Source of the DNA: Ruegeria halocynthiae
Lineage (GTDB): Bacteria > Pseudomonadota > Alphaproteobacteria > Rhodobacterales > Rhodobacteraceae
Reading direction: 5' to 3'
Assembly: GCF_900106805.1 (NCBI RefSeq)
Contig: NZ_FNNP01000012.1
Coordinates: 39,109-103,108 of the forward strand
DNA length: 64,000 nucleotides
Position numbers and translations under genes: made by a program. Of this stretch, positions 1 to 8,431 are shown one piece after another (the stretch's first letter is position 1; each line of letters opens with the position of its first letter). The notes beneath the pieces are model-generated. The model was not told where the DNA came from and made no database searches. It saw nothing but the letters and a program-made list of their open reading frames with translations.

Positions 1-22
1 GAACGGCTAAAGAGTGAAATTC

Positions 23-72
23 AAACCCGTAGAGACGGGTTTAACCCGGGTGCAGGCTTCGAAGATGCACCC
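23..72 (+). other. Tandem stem-loops ahead of the binding-protein gene
   Basis: Two perfect hairpins follow each other: AAACCCGT (23-30) with ACGGGTTT (35-42), and GGGTGCA (48-54) with TGCACCC (66-72). They sit just before the AGGAGGA ribosome site of the binding-protein gene. There is no T tract. In ABC operons such structures often mark RNA processing or protect the abundant binding-protein message. An upstream gene of the same operon, perhaps the missing ATPase, probably lies left of the window. The role is inferred. Confidence 0.5.
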
Positions 73-93
73 ATCCACCTAGGAGGAATATCC

Positions 94-1320
94 ATGTTTC
101 TGAAGAAAGTAGCATTGGCCGGGTCGATGGCCGCCTTTGCCGCAAGTGCGGGCTATGCCTGTGAAATTGGCGGTCGGGTCAATATCGTTGGCAACGAATT
201 TGCGGCCATTCAGGCCGTCGCGGCTGGCGCGAAGGAATGCACTGGGGCCTCGGTCGAATCCAACCTGACATCCGAGCACCAGACCATCAACGTGGCTGGT
301 CTGTCGGGCAATCCGTCGGAATATACGACCGCCATCATCGCCAATAGCTCGCTTGTGGCGCTGATGAACGAAGACGTCATTCGCCCGCTCAATGATCTGG
401 TGGAACAGCATGGCCAGGAACTGCAGCCTGGGCAGCTGATCAAGATTGGCGACAACATCATGGCCGTGGCGTTCATGGCCAACGCACAACATCTCATGTA
501 TCGCAGGGACATACTTGAGCAAGCCGGTGTCGAAGTGCCGACCACTTATGAGGAACTGCTCGAGGTTGCCAAAGCAATTCGCGAGCAGGGCATTATGCAA
601 AACCCGGTTGGTGGCGCATATCAGGCAGGTTGGAACCTGGCTCAGGAATTCAACAACATGTTCCTTGGCTATGGTGGCACCCACTTCAAACCCGGCACCG
701 CTGAACCCAACATCAACACCGAGGCCGGCGTCAACGCGCTGAACATGATGAAGGCCTTGTCGGAATACATGAATCCCGACTTCCTGACCCATGACTCCAA
801 TGCCACCAATGCCGAATACCGTGCAGGAAACGTTGCAATCATGAATATGTGGGGGTCGCGCGCATCGCAGCAGACCACGACCGAAGGCGTGCTGCAGGAG
901 GTGATTGACGGTCACGCCATCGCAGCACCAATGACCGTTGGTGGCGGCTCTATTCCGGCCACTACCTTGTGGTGGGACGGCTGGACCGTCGGCAAGAATA
1001 TTTCGGATGAAGAAGCAGAGGCTACTTTCATCGCTATGAAAAATGGTATCCGCCCGGACATGCTGAACGACGAAACCACGCCACTGGCAGTCTGGCTGAT
1101 CGAAGGCTACGAACCATCTGAGGATGCGCAAGGTGTGTTTGCCGCAGCCAAGATGGGCACACCTCCTTATCCGATGTTGCCCTACATGGGTCTAATGCAT
1201 AGCGCACTCGGCAACGAACTGGCTGATTTCATGCAAGGCAAGGAGAGTGCTGAACAAGCACTGGCCGATATCGAGGCAGCTTATCGTGCCGCCGCCATTG
1301 AACAAGGCTTCCTTAAATAA
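94..1320 (+). CDS. ABC transporter extracellular solute-binding protein, family 1 (carbohydrate type)
   Basis: This is a periplasmic receptor that should capture the operon's unknown substrate and deliver it to the two permeases downstream. It has 408 residues. The N-terminus is a typical Sec signal (MFLKKVALAGSMAAFAASAGYA) with cleavage probable around residue 22. The body reads as a family-1 solute-binding protein (MalE/UgpB-like): an early NEFAAIQAV stretch, then YRRDILEQAGVEVPTTYEEL, then WWDGWTVGKN, which are typical of sugar and polyol binders. The start is the ATG 7 bases after a strong AGGAGGA. A large stem-loop follows the stop. The ligand cannot be read from sequence, but the neighbouring diol-type dehydrogenase suggests a polyol or sugar derivative. 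Confidence 0.88.
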   Translation: MFLKKVALAGSMAAFAASAGYACEIGGRVNIVGNEFAAIQAVAAGAKECTGASVESNLTSEHQTINVAGLSGNPSEYTTAIIANSSLVALMNEDVIRPLNDLVEQHGQELQPGQLIKIGDNIMAVAFMANAQHLMYRRDILEQAGVEVPTTYEELLEVAKAIREQGIMQNPVGGAYQAGWNLAQEFNNMFLGYGGTHFKPGTAEPNINTEAGVNALNMMKALSEYMNPDFLTHDSNATNAEYRAGNVAIMNMWGSRASQQTTTEGVLQEVIDGHAIAAPMTVGGGSIPATTLWWDGWTVGKNISDEEAEATFIAMKNGIRPDMLNDETTPLAVWLIEGYEPSEDAQGVFAAAKMGTPPYPMLPYMGLMHSALGNELADFMQGKESAEQALADIEAAYRAAAIEQGFLK

Positions 1321-1328
1321 ATGCCATT

Positions 1329-1357
1329 GTGCGGTTGGCCTTTGCCGCCGACCGCAC
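1329..1357 (+). other. Intercistronic stem-loop after the binding-protein gene
   Basis: GTGCGGTTGGC (1329-1339) pairs with GCCGACCGCAC (1347-1357), giving an 11-bp stem with one G-U pair. It begins 8 bases after the binding-protein stop and has no T tract. Its position fits a 3' mRNA stabiliser or partial attenuator that lowers permease expression relative to the binding protein, as known for maltose-type operons. The function is inferred. Confidence 0.55.
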
Positions 1358-1382
1358 ACTCACTTCATGCGGGGACTTCGCT

Positions 1383-2411
1383 ATGCGCCATAAGACATTC
1401 CTCTGGTTCTTCCTGCCCACCGGTCTGGCGATGTTGCTGTTCATCGCAATGCCAATCGTGTCTGTGGTGACCCAATCGATATTTGCACCGCACCCGGCTG
1501 TATTGATAGAGGTGGAGAGCTGCACGCCCCTCGTTGGATGTACAACCGAAACTACCGTCGATCAGGAAGCGACGGCCACACTGCGTGCCGAGAGTCCAAT
1601 GGGCCGTTTCGTGGGATTGGGCATCTACTTTGACCGCGGCCACTTGGCGATACAGGAAGTTGGTCAAATTTGGGCCACGAATGACACATGGGACGGTTTT
1701 TTCTCCGAGCTTGGGAATCTGCCCTTCTACCGAGCGATGGCATTCACGCTGTCCTTCACTTTCATTGTGACCCCGCTCACGATCCTATTGGGGCTGGTAA
1801 TTGCTCTGGCTGTCAATTCCCTGCATCGACACCTCAAGGGGTTGATGATTTTCTTCTCACTCTTGCCCATGATCGTGACGCCGCTGATCGGCTCGCTCAT
1901 CCTGTTCTGGATGATCGACAGTCGCGGTGTCATTGGCAATGCCCTCGTAAACCTGGCCGGAGATCCTGATTTCAGTCTTAAGGCCTCGACCGGACTGATG
2001 TGGGTGGCGCTGATGGTCTACGGTATTTGGAGTTCAGCGCCGTTTGCATTCGTGGTCTTCTATGCCGGGCTGCAAACTCTGCCGAAAGACCAGATTGAAG
2101 CTGCTCAGATTGATGGGGCTACGCGCTGGCAACAGGTTAAGTTCGTAGTTGTTCCTCATCTGATGCCACTTGTTACATTTGTTGCTCTGATCCAGTTGAT
2201 GGACAATTTCAAAGTGTTCGAACCAATCATCGGGTTCAGCGCGGGAGCACACGCGCAATCGCTGAGTACGTTCATCTTCAACGACATGAATGGTGAAACC
2301 AGACAACTGTCTTCCGCAGCCGCAACTTCTGTGATCACGATAATCGGGATCGCCATTCTTCTGTCGCCCGTGCTTGTCCGCACCTGGCGCGACTTTAAAG
2401 GAGCAAGATAA
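1383..2411 (+). CDS. ABC transporter permease, MalF-like
   Basis: This inner-membrane subunit of the importer has 342 residues. It has an N-terminal membrane segment (LWFFLPTGLAMLLFIAMPIV), a periplasmic insert of about 80 residues containing two cysteines (CTPLVGC), and then five more hydrophobic segments. The EAA loop that contacts the ATPase is visible as EAAQIDGATRWQQVKFVVVP, which matches the BPD_transp_1 family. ATG 1383 was chosen because it removes an unlikely N-terminal extension and follows a purine-rich GGGGAC. It is cotranscribed with the binding protein and the second permease. No ATPase is encoded in the window, so one must lie upstream or be shared. Confidence 0.88.
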   Translation: MRHKTFLWFFLPTGLAMLLFIAMPIVSVVTQSIFAPHPAVLIEVESCTPLVGCTTETTVDQEATATLRAESPMGRFVGLGIYFDRGHLAIQEVGQIWATNDTWDGFFSELGNLPFYRAMAFTLSFTFIVTPLTILLGLVIALAVNSLHRHLKGLMIFFSLLPMIVTPLIGSLILFWMIDSRGVIGNALVNLAGDPDFSLKASTGLMWVALMVYGIWSSAPFAFVVFYAGLQTLPKDQIEAAQIDGATRWQQVKFVVVPHLMPLVTFVALIQLMDNFKVFEPIIGFSAGAHAQSLSTFIFNDMNGETRQLSSAAATSVITIIGIAILLSPVLVRTWRDFKGAR

Positions 2412-2412
2412 C

Positions 2413-3294
2413 ATGGCCAGCCGCGCACAAAGAATGCCCACAAGCCTTCGGATCGCCTCATCCCTGTTCGTGCTCCTTTGGTTTATTCTGGCCGCTTTTC
2501 CATTCCTATGGACGGTGTGGGGGTCGTTCAAGGTCGAGCTTGATTTCTTTTCGATTGCTGACTGGACCAACGCCCTGACCGGTGCCCGAACCGAGGCGGT
2601 CTATGGCTCACCATTCACCACCACCGGGTATGAAGGCGCGTGGATTCAGGAAGAGTTCTGGCGCAATGTTCTGAACACCGGCATCGTGTGTTTCTTTGTG
2701 GTCACGATCTCGCTGACCATTGGAACGCTGGGGGGCTATGCCCTGTCGCGGTCGACCTATAACTACACGTTCTGGCTTTTGATCACGGCATTGATCTTCC
2801 GCGCAATGCCACCGATCACGCTGGTCTCGGGATATCTGTTGCCCTTCTTTGAATGGAATATCTGGGGGATTCTTCCAACCACGATCATCGTGCTTGTTGC
2901 GATCAACCAGCCGTTCACGTTGTGGATGTTGCATTCCTTTTTCAAGAACATCCCGAGCGAGTTGGACGAAAGTGCCAAAGTCGATGGATGCAACCAGTTC
3001 CAGGCGTTCCGTCGCGTGATTATACCGGTGATGTGGCCGGGTGTAATCACAACAGGGCTGTTCTCGTTCCTTCTGGCCTATAACGACTTTGCCGTGGGGG
3101 CGATGCTGCTGTCAGAAAGCAACCGTACCATGGTGCCCGCCATTGCGGCGTTCCTTGGCACCACCCAGACCGAGGGCAACGTGATGTTCGCCGTTGCAGC
3201 CGTGGTTTCGGCCACAGTTCCACTGTTCATTCTGGTGATGTTCTTCCAGCGTCAGATTGTGGGCGGCCTGACTGCCGGGGCTGTGAAGGGCTGA
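2413..3294 (+). CDS. ABC transporter permease, MalG-like
   Basis: This is the second membrane subunit of the importer, 293 residues, starting two bases after the previous stop behind AAAGGAGCAAG. It shows six hydrophobic segments and the conserved cytoplasmic EAA loop ELDESAKVDGCNQFQAFRRV, followed by VIIPVMWPGVITTGLFSFLLAYNDF, in the style of MalG/UgpE permeases. An unusually long first periplasmic loop (about residues 45-85) carries the segment ARTEAVYGSPFTTTGYEGAW. It pairs with the MalF-like subunit. A long inverted repeat separates it from the first catabolic gene, so transport and catabolic sections may be expressed at different levels. Confidence 0.88.
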   Translation: MASRAQRMPTSLRIASSLFVLLWFILAAFPFLWTVWGSFKVELDFFSIADWTNALTGARTEAVYGSPFTTTGYEGAWIQEEFWRNVLNTGIVCFFVVTISLTIGTLGGYALSRSTYNYTFWLLITALIFRAMPPITLVSGYLLPFFEWNIWGILPTTIIVLVAINQPFTLWMLHSFFKNIPSELDESAKVDGCNQFQAFRRVIIPVMWPGVITTGLFSFLLAYNDFAVGAMLLSESNRTMVPAIAAFLGTTQTEGNVMFAVAAVVSATVPLFILVMFFQRQIVGGLTAGAVKG

Positions 3295-3390
3295 CTCCGA
3301 TGGGACGTACTCCTCCTCAGTCCGTATCTGCCCATGCGCACGCAGCCAGCCTGAACTTAGCTGCGTGCCGGACCCGGCGGCCGGGACGAA

Positions 3391-3450
3391 TTCCATTTGC
3401 TTTGATGCGCGCGGGACCTCGTGCTCGCACAGCATCAAAGCAAATTGGAA
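3391..3450 (+). other. Long inverted repeat between transport and catabolic genes
   Basis: Arm TTCC-ATTTGCTTTGATGC (3391-3408) pairs with GCATCAAAGCAAAT-T-GGAA (3432-3450): 14 perfect pairs, one bulged T, then four more pairs, around a 23-base GC-rich loop. It ends 22 bases before the first SnoaL-like gene, whose AAGGACAG ribosome site lies just outside the stem. It could be an mRNA processing or stability structure. A protein operator or the scar of a small mobile element are alternatives. Confidence 0.6.
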
Positions 3451-3472
3451 TCCGTTTGATAAGGACAGCGCC

Positions 3473-4501
3473 ATGAACACCCGCGCAAACCGCCCTGCCA
3501 TGGGTATCGCCACCGAAACCACGTTTGATAACAAGCGGCTCTACCGCCAGTTTCTAAACAGCTTCAACCAGGATTGCGGCTCCGCCACAGAACAAGCCGC
3601 AGCGGCGATCTTCGCCTCGGACGCCAAGGCCGAAGCCAGCCACCCGATCAATGCCGCCCGCAGCGGTGATGGCTACATGCGCGACATCATCGCGCCCATT
3701 GCAGAAGCCTTTGAAGGCTGCACCCGCCAGGATTACGTCGTGACCGGTGGTGAATACCTTGGCACCGAATGGGTCACCTCGACCGGCTATTTCCACGGCC
3801 ACTTCACTCGGCCCCTCTGCGGTATCCCGCCCAGCGGCAAGCTGGCTTTTCTGCGCTATGGTGAATTCCACCGGATGGAAGGTGGAAAGTTTGTCGAAAC
3901 TTACGTCTTCCTCGGCTTTGCAGAGCTGATCATCGCGCTCGGCCTCTGGCCGCTGGAGTTGAAGGGCTATGAGGGCACCGTTCCCGGTCCCGCAACCCAT
4001 GACGGCAATGTCATCGGCCCCTCGGACCAGGATCAATCGCGCTTCACTGCCGATCTGGTCGAAGACATGCTGAAACAGCTGGCCACCAAGGATCAGAACT
4101 GGCGCCCCTACTGGGACGAGCGCATGATCTGGTACGGCCCTGGCGGGCTGGGATCCTATGCCACAGTCGATGCCTTTGCGGAATTCCAATCCCCCTTCGA
4201 AGACACTTTCGAAGGCTGGGGCGACGGCCAGCGCGAAGGCATCTCCGGTGTCGGATCCAACTGCAAGGCGGGTGATGGCAGTTATGCCTTCCTGTGTGGC
4301 TGGCCGCAGATCACCGGCGTGCATGTGAAACCCTTCCTGGGGCTGGAGCCTACCGGCAAACGCGTCTTCATGCGCGACTGCGACTGGTGGCGCTGTGCAG
4401 ACGGGAAGATCATCGAGAATTGGTGCATGCTCGATATCCCGCATGTGCTGATGCAGCTGGGTTACGACCTTTTTGCCGAAATCGCTGTGCAAGCCGCATG
4501 A
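3473..4501 (+). CDS. Double SnoaL/NTF2-like domain protein (ester-cyclase-like), paralogue 1
   Basis: This cytoplasmic protein of 342 residues is built of two SnoaL-like (NTF2-fold) halves. The second half ends with the signature also seen in its paralogues: PTGKRVFMRDCDWWRCADGK, then IIENW and a QLG-D-F ending. The first half has the equivalent PPSGKLAFLRYGEFHRMEGGKFVE. NTF2-fold enzymes act as cyclases, isomerases, hydratases or hydrolases, with acid-base residues in a conical pocket. The reaction cannot be inferred here. The start follows AAGGACAG by 6 bases. It is the first catabolic gene of the operon, and the presence of three related genes nearby suggests successive or heteromeric steps on one substrate. 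Confidence 0.75.
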   Translation: MNTRANRPAMGIATETTFDNKRLYRQFLNSFNQDCGSATEQAAAAIFASDAKAEASHPINAARSGDGYMRDIIAPIAEAFEGCTRQDYVVTGGEYLGTEWVTSTGYFHGHFTRPLCGIPPSGKLAFLRYGEFHRMEGGKFVETYVFLGFAELIIALGLWPLELKGYEGTVPGPATHDGNVIGPSDQDQSRFTADLVEDMLKQLATKDQNWRPYWDERMIWYGPGGLGSYATVDAFAEFQSPFEDTFEGWGDGQREGISGVGSNCKAGDGSYAFLCGWPQITGVHVKPFLGLEPTGKRVFMRDCDWWRCADGKIIENWCMLDIPHVLMQLGYDLFAEIAVQAA

Positions 4502-4634
4502 GCGCCTCTGCAAGACATAACGCCGTTGCGCGCCACCCGGCGCTCAACCGGATGCCAAGGGATTTTCTGACGGCGGGGTGAGATTGCCTTCCCGCATAGA
4601 AATCGCTTTGGCAACCAACAAAAGGACTAGACAG

Positions 4635-5165
4635 ATGAGAGGCTCCCGCCCCGAACAGGCCGTGCTGACACGCGACACGGACATGAGCAAAACCGAAGAT
4701 ACCCGCCGCGTTATCGAAACGATGGTGGATGGATTGAACGATCACCGCATTGCCGACATTGGCGAGTTCTTTGCCGAAGGATTTCGCTGGCTGGGCAACC
4801 AGGGCTGCGGCACCAAGACCGGTCTCAAGGAATTTCAGGAAAACTGGCAACGTCCTTTCCAGGCGGCCTTTTCCGGCAAGACCTGCATTGATGAGGCGCG
4901 TCTCTATATGGGCGAATGGGCGGCGGCCTTTGGCCGACAAGAGGCCACCCATTCGGGCGAGTTTCTGGGGATCGCGCCGACCGGAAAGCGGGTCGAGATT
5001 CGCTACATGGATTTCTGGAAAGTTGTCGACGGCAAGATTGTCGACAACTGGGTGAATGTCGATTTCGCTCATGTTGCTGCTCAGCTTGGCGTTGACCTGT
5101 TCGACGGACAGGGCTGGGAAACATACGACCGGGGGGAACAGATTCCGCCCCGGCCCGAAAACTGA
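4635..5165 (+). CDS. Single-domain SnoaL/NTF2-like protein, paralogue 2
   Basis: This 176-residue protein carries one SnoaL-like domain. Its C-terminal signature, [20 protein letters not shown] followed by IVDNW and QLGVDLF, is close to the second halves of the flanking two-domain paralogues. ATG 4635 follows AAAGGACTAGAC; a second in-frame ATG (4683) would remove 16 poorly conserved residues and remains possible. The gap upstream (4502-4634) contains only a small GCGCC/GGCGC hairpin. The dehydrogenase gene starts 11 bases downstream, so the two are surely cotranscribed. The function is probably enzymatic, but the substrate is unknown. Confidence 0.75.
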   Translation: MRGSRPEQAVLTRDTDMSKTEDTRRVIETMVDGLNDHRIADIGEFFAEGFRWLGNQGCGTKTGLKEFQENWQRPFQAAFSGKTCIDEARLYMGEWAAAFGRQEATHSGEFLGIAPTGKRVEIRYMDFWKVVDGKIVDNWVNVDFAHVAAQLGVDLFDGQGWETYDRGEQIPPRPEN

Positions 5166-5176
5166 GGATTAGGACA

Positions 5177-6517
5177 ATGGCAATTGAATATCTCAAACGC
5201 GGCAAACCAGAGGCTGACCGGGCAGAAGACGATGCCCAGACCCGCGCTGTTGTCGAAGCGACGCTCAAGGACATCGAAACCCGCGGTGACGCCGCCGTGC
5301 GCGAACTGTCGGAGAAATTCGACAATTACGCGCCGGAAAGCTTCCGCCTGAGCCAACTGCAGATCGATGCCCTTATCGCATCGCTGACCGAGCGAGAGCT
5401 GGCCGACATCAAATTCGCCCAGAAACAGGTGATGAACTTCGCAAAGGCGCAACGAGATTCAATGCTGGATATCGAAGTTGAAACCCTGCCCGGTGTGATC
5501 CTGGGGCATAAGAACATCCCGGTGCAGTCGGTTGGCTGCTACGTGCCGGGTGGCAAATTTCCGATGGTGGCTTCGGCGCATATGTCGGTGGCAACCGCCA
5601 CGGTGGCCGGCGTGCCGCGCATCATCGCCTGCACCCCGCCTTTCAACGGCGAACCCAACGCGGCGGTGATCGCGGCCATGCATCTGGGCGGCGCCCATGA
5701 GATCTATGTCATGGGTGGCATCCAGGCGATTGGCGCCATGGCCATTGGCACCGAGACCATCGACCCGGTTCACATGCTGGTGGGGCCAGGCAACGCTTTT
5801 GTGGCCGAAGCAAAGCGGCAATTGTTCGGTCGCGTCGGTATCGACCTCTTCGCCGGACCAACCGAGACAATGGTGATCGCGGATGAAACCGCAGCCGATG
5901 CCGAGCTTTGCGCCACCGACCTGCTGGGTCAGGCCGAGCATGGCTATAACAGCCCCTGTGTGCTGCTGACCAACTCGCGTAAACTGGCCGAAGAAACACT
6001 GATCGAGATCGACCGTATCCTGGGCATCCTGCCCACCGCCGGCACTGCCAAGGTGAGTTGGGATGAATATGGCGAGGTCATCGTCTGCGACGCCTATGAC
6101 GAGATGTTGCAGGTCGCCGATGAGATTGCCTCGGAACATGTTCAGGTCATGACAGGCCGGGATGACTGGTTCCTGGACAACATGACCTGCTATGGCGCGT
6201 TGTTCCTTGGACCACGCACCAACGTGGCCAATGGCGACAAGGTGATTGGCACAAACCACACGCTGCCAACCAAGAAAGCTGGGCGCTATACCGGTGGTCT
6301 CTGGGTCGGCAAGTTCATGAAAACCCACAGCTATCAGAAGGTCGTCACCGATGAGGCCGCGACGATGATCGGCGAATACGGCTCGCGCCTTTGTATGCTG
6401 GAGGGCTTTGTCGGCCACGCCGAGCAATGCAACATCCGCGTCCGCCGTTACGGGGGCAACAACGTACCCTATGGCGAGGGCGCGCCCTATCGCGAGACAG
6501 AGGAACTGTCCTCGTAG
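5177..6517 (+). CDS. Histidinol-dehydrogenase-family enzyme, HpsN-like (sulfopropanediol 3-dehydrogenase type)
   Basis: This is an NAD-dependent zinc dehydrogenase of the HisD superfamily, 446 residues, expected to oxidise a primary alcohol via the aldehyde to a carboxylate. Zinc-ligand motifs are present: LLGQAEHG (Q252, H255) and the late GHAEQC histidine, with the catalytic TNHTLPT stretch between them. The motif [17 protein letters not shown] and its placement in a catabolic operon away from his genes fit the HpsN branch, which acts on 2,3-dihydroxypropane-1-sulfonate, rather than histidine biosynthesis. No sulfolyase or TRAP transporter accompanies it, so the real substrate may be another diol. 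It starts 11 bases after the preceding gene behind AGGATTAGGAC. Confidence 0.82.
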   Translation: MAIEYLKRGKPEADRAEDDAQTRAVVEATLKDIETRGDAAVRELSEKFDNYAPESFRLSQLQIDALIASLTERELADIKFAQKQVMNFAKAQRDSMLDIEVETLPGVILGHKNIPVQSVGCYVPGGKFPMVASAHMSVATATVAGVPRIIACTPPFNGEPNAAVIAAMHLGGAHEIYVMGGIQAIGAMAIGTETIDPVHMLVGPGNAFVAEAKRQLFGRVGIDLFAGPTETMVIADETAADAELCATDLLGQAEHGYNSPCVLLTNSRKLAEETLIEIDRILGILPTAGTAKVSWDEYGEVIVCDAYDEMLQVADEIASEHVQVMTGRDDWFLDNMTCYGALFLGPRTNVANGDKVIGTNHTLPTKKAGRYTGGLWVGKFMKTHSYQKVVTDEAATMIGEYGSRLCMLEGFVGHAEQCNIRVRRYGGNNVPYGEGAPYRETEELSS

Positions 6518-6544
6518 CAGGGCAGGGCCAACCACCAAGACACT

Positions 6545-6569
6545 GTCGCCTGGGTTCCGCCCGGGCGAC
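6545..6569 (+). other. Intercistronic stem-loop before SnoaL paralogue 3
   Basis: GTCGCCTGGG (6545-6554) pairs with CCCGGGCGAC (6560-6569): ten pairs including one G-U, with a TTCCG loop, in the 95-base gap after the dehydrogenase gene. No T tract follows. It is one of several similar structures in this operon. Partial termination or RNA processing is an inference. Confidence 0.5.
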
Positions 6570-6612
6570 CCAGAGAAAGAAAGACCTAGCCGGAGCTATG
6601 TGAGAATTCGCA

Positions 6613-7662
6613 ATGGATGCACATTCAGCCCACAAAGCCCTGATCGCGCCCCTGCGCGCGGCGATGCATGATTTTGACGCAGCCTCAGTGCGCGCCGCGT
6701 TGCGGGCAGTGATTGCCCCTGACGCCGTCATCCACATGGCGCATCCGTTTGGTGATCTGAGCGGGCCGCAGCAGCTATATGACACTTGCTACGCGCCACT
6801 CCTTAATGCGATGCCTGATCTCGAGCGCCGGGACTGGATCGTTATGGGTGGCCGAACCGAACATGGCGACGATTGGGTCGGGTGCGGAGGCCATTACTAT
6901 GGGACCTTTGTTGCGCCGTGGCTGGATATACCACCGACCGGCCATCTGACCCACATGCGGTTTCACGAATTTTATCGGATTGCCGATGGTCAGGTGGTTG
7001 AGGCTCAGGCGATCTGGGACATTCCCGAAATCATGATGCAGGCCAAGGCCTGGCCGATGGCCCCGTCTTTGGGGCTGGAGTTTTGTGTGCCCGGACCAGC
7101 AACCCAGGACGGCATCGTGCCGGGTCCGTGGGACGGGGCGCGTTCAAAAGCATCGTGCGATCACATCCTCAATATGCTTGAGTACCTCACAAAACACCCC
7201 AGCCAGGGAGGGCCCGAAGTGATGGAGATGCACCGCTTTTGGCATCCCCGCATGAACTGGTACGGCCCCTCCGGGATAGGCACCGGGCGCGGCATCGCGG
7301 GCTTTCGCAACTGGCACCAGATCCCGTTCCTGAACGGCATGCCCGACCGCGGCAAGAACGTCGAAAATATCACCTATCACTTCTTTGGCGACGCCGAATA
7401 TGCCGCCGTCACCGGATGGCCGAACATGATCCAGACCGTGACCAATGACGGCTGGATGGGGATTGCACCCTCGGGCAAGAAGATCACCATGCGCAGCCTC
7501 GATTTCTGGCGGCTGGAAAATGGCCTTATCCGCGAGAACTGGGTCATGGTCGATCTGCTGGACGCTTACCGGCAATTGGGCGTAGATGTCTTTGCCCGGC
7601 TGCGCGAATTCAACAAGGCACGTGTGCCGGGCACGATTCCCTTCCCGATCGGCGAGGTCTGA
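6613..7662 (+). CDS. Double SnoaL/NTF2-like domain protein, paralogue 3
   Basis: The protein has 349 residues and two SnoaL-like halves. The first half contains DIPPTGHLTHMRFHEFYRIADG. The second ends in PSGKKITMRSLDFWRLENG, then IRENW and QLGVDVF, the shared family signature. A linker with FCVPGPATQDGIVPGP matches the VPGPATHDGNVIGP linker of paralogue 1, so these two arose by duplication of the whole two-domain gene. No strong ribosome site precedes ATG 6613 (only GTGAGAATT), which may mean lower translation. The SDR gene starts two bases after its stop. The role is probably a cyclase, hydrolase or isomerase step, not determinable from sequence. Confidence 0.75.
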   Translation: MDAHSAHKALIAPLRAAMHDFDAASVRAALRAVIAPDAVIHMAHPFGDLSGPQQLYDTCYAPLLNAMPDLERRDWIVMGGRTEHGDDWVGCGGHYYGTFVAPWLDIPPTGHLTHMRFHEFYRIADGQVVEAQAIWDIPEIMMQAKAWPMAPSLGLEFCVPGPATQDGIVPGPWDGARSKASCDHILNMLEYLTKHPSQGGPEVMEMHRFWHPRMNWYGPSGIGTGRGIAGFRNWHQIPFLNGMPDRGKNVENITYHFFGDAEYAAVTGWPNMIQTVTNDGWMGIAPSGKKITMRSLDFWRLENGLIRENWVMVDLLDAYRQLGVDVFARLREFNKARVPGTIPFPIGEV

Positions 7663-7663
7663 T

Positions 7664-8431
7664 ATGCTCCAATTTCCCAGCACTCCCAGTTTTGACCTGA
7701 GCGGCAAGCACGCGCTCGTTGCCGGGGCTTCGTCCGGCATCGGCATGGCCTGCGCCGTAGCACTGGCGGAACATGGTGCTGAGGTCACTCTGGCGGCGCG
7801 TCGCACGGATGCGCTGCAGGGTATCGCTGACGAAATGGCTGCTCGGGGATGGGCTGCCAAGGTTCTGGAACTTGATGTTTCGGACGTGGCGGCAACCGCT
7901 GAGGCCGTAACGCAGAACGGGCCGTTCGATATTCTGCTGAACTCTGCCGGGCTTGCCCGTCACAGCAAGGTCGTGGACACGCAGCCAGATGATTTCGATG
8001 CAGTGGTGGGCGTCAATGTAAAAGGCGCCTATTTCCTGACTCAGGCCGTTGCCAAGGGCCTGCTTGACGCTGGTCGCCCCGGTTCGCTGATCAATATCTC
8101 TAGCCAGATGGGTCATGTCGGCGGTCGCGAGCGCGCGGTTTATTGCGCCTCGAAATTTGCGGTCGAGGGTTTCACCAAGGCGATGGCGCTGGAGTTCGGG
8201 CCGGCTAAGATCCGGGTTAACACGATTTGCCCCACCTTCATTCTGACCGAGCTGACCAAATCCACCTTCGTCGACCCGGATAAACGGGCTTGGATTCTGG
8301 ATAAGATAAAACTGGGCCGTGCGGGAGAGATTGAAGACATCATGGGAGCCGTCGTCTATCTGGCCTCGGATGCATCGGCATTAGTGACCGGTACGGCATT
8401 GATGGTGGACGGAGGTTGGACAGCAGACTGA
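7664..8431 (+). CDS. Short-chain dehydrogenase/reductase (SDR)
   Basis: This is a classical cytoplasmic SDR of 255 residues with NAD(P) fold motif GASSGIG (about residues 20-26), the LNSAG motif in the middle, active-site serine in SSQMG and the YCASK catalytic tyrosine-lysine pair, ending with VDGGWTAD. AARR after the second strand (ARR rather than an acidic residue) leans toward NADPH, though this is weak evidence. It probably oxidises a secondary alcohol, which next to the HpsN-like enzyme recalls the HpsO-HpsN pair for diol sulfonates. The start overlaps nothing but follows the previous stop by one base, and its own stop overlaps the LacI start (TGATG). Confidence 0.85.
   Translation: MLQFPSTPSFDLSGKHALVAGASSGIGMACAVALAEHGAEVTLAARRTDALQGIADEMAARGWAAKVLELDVSDVAATAEAVTQNGPFDILLNSAGLARHSKVVDTQPDDFDAVVGVNVKGAYFLTQAVAKGLLDAGRPGSLINISSQMGHVGGRERAVYCASKFAVEGFTKAMALEFGPAKIRVNTICPTFILTELTKSTFVDPDKRAWILDKIKLGRAGEIEDIMGAVVYLASDASALVTGTALMVDGGWTAD

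Noticed and set aside
79..1131. Long open frame on the - strand opposite the binding-protein gene
   Set aside because: It has no ribosome site or recognisable domain. It is the antisense shadow of a clear ABC binding protein with signal peptide and strong AGGAGGA.
5459..6538. 360-codon - strand frame opposite the HpsN-like dehydrogenase
   Set aside because: The dehydrogenase on the + strand carries all family motifs. The opposite frame is a GC-bias shadow.
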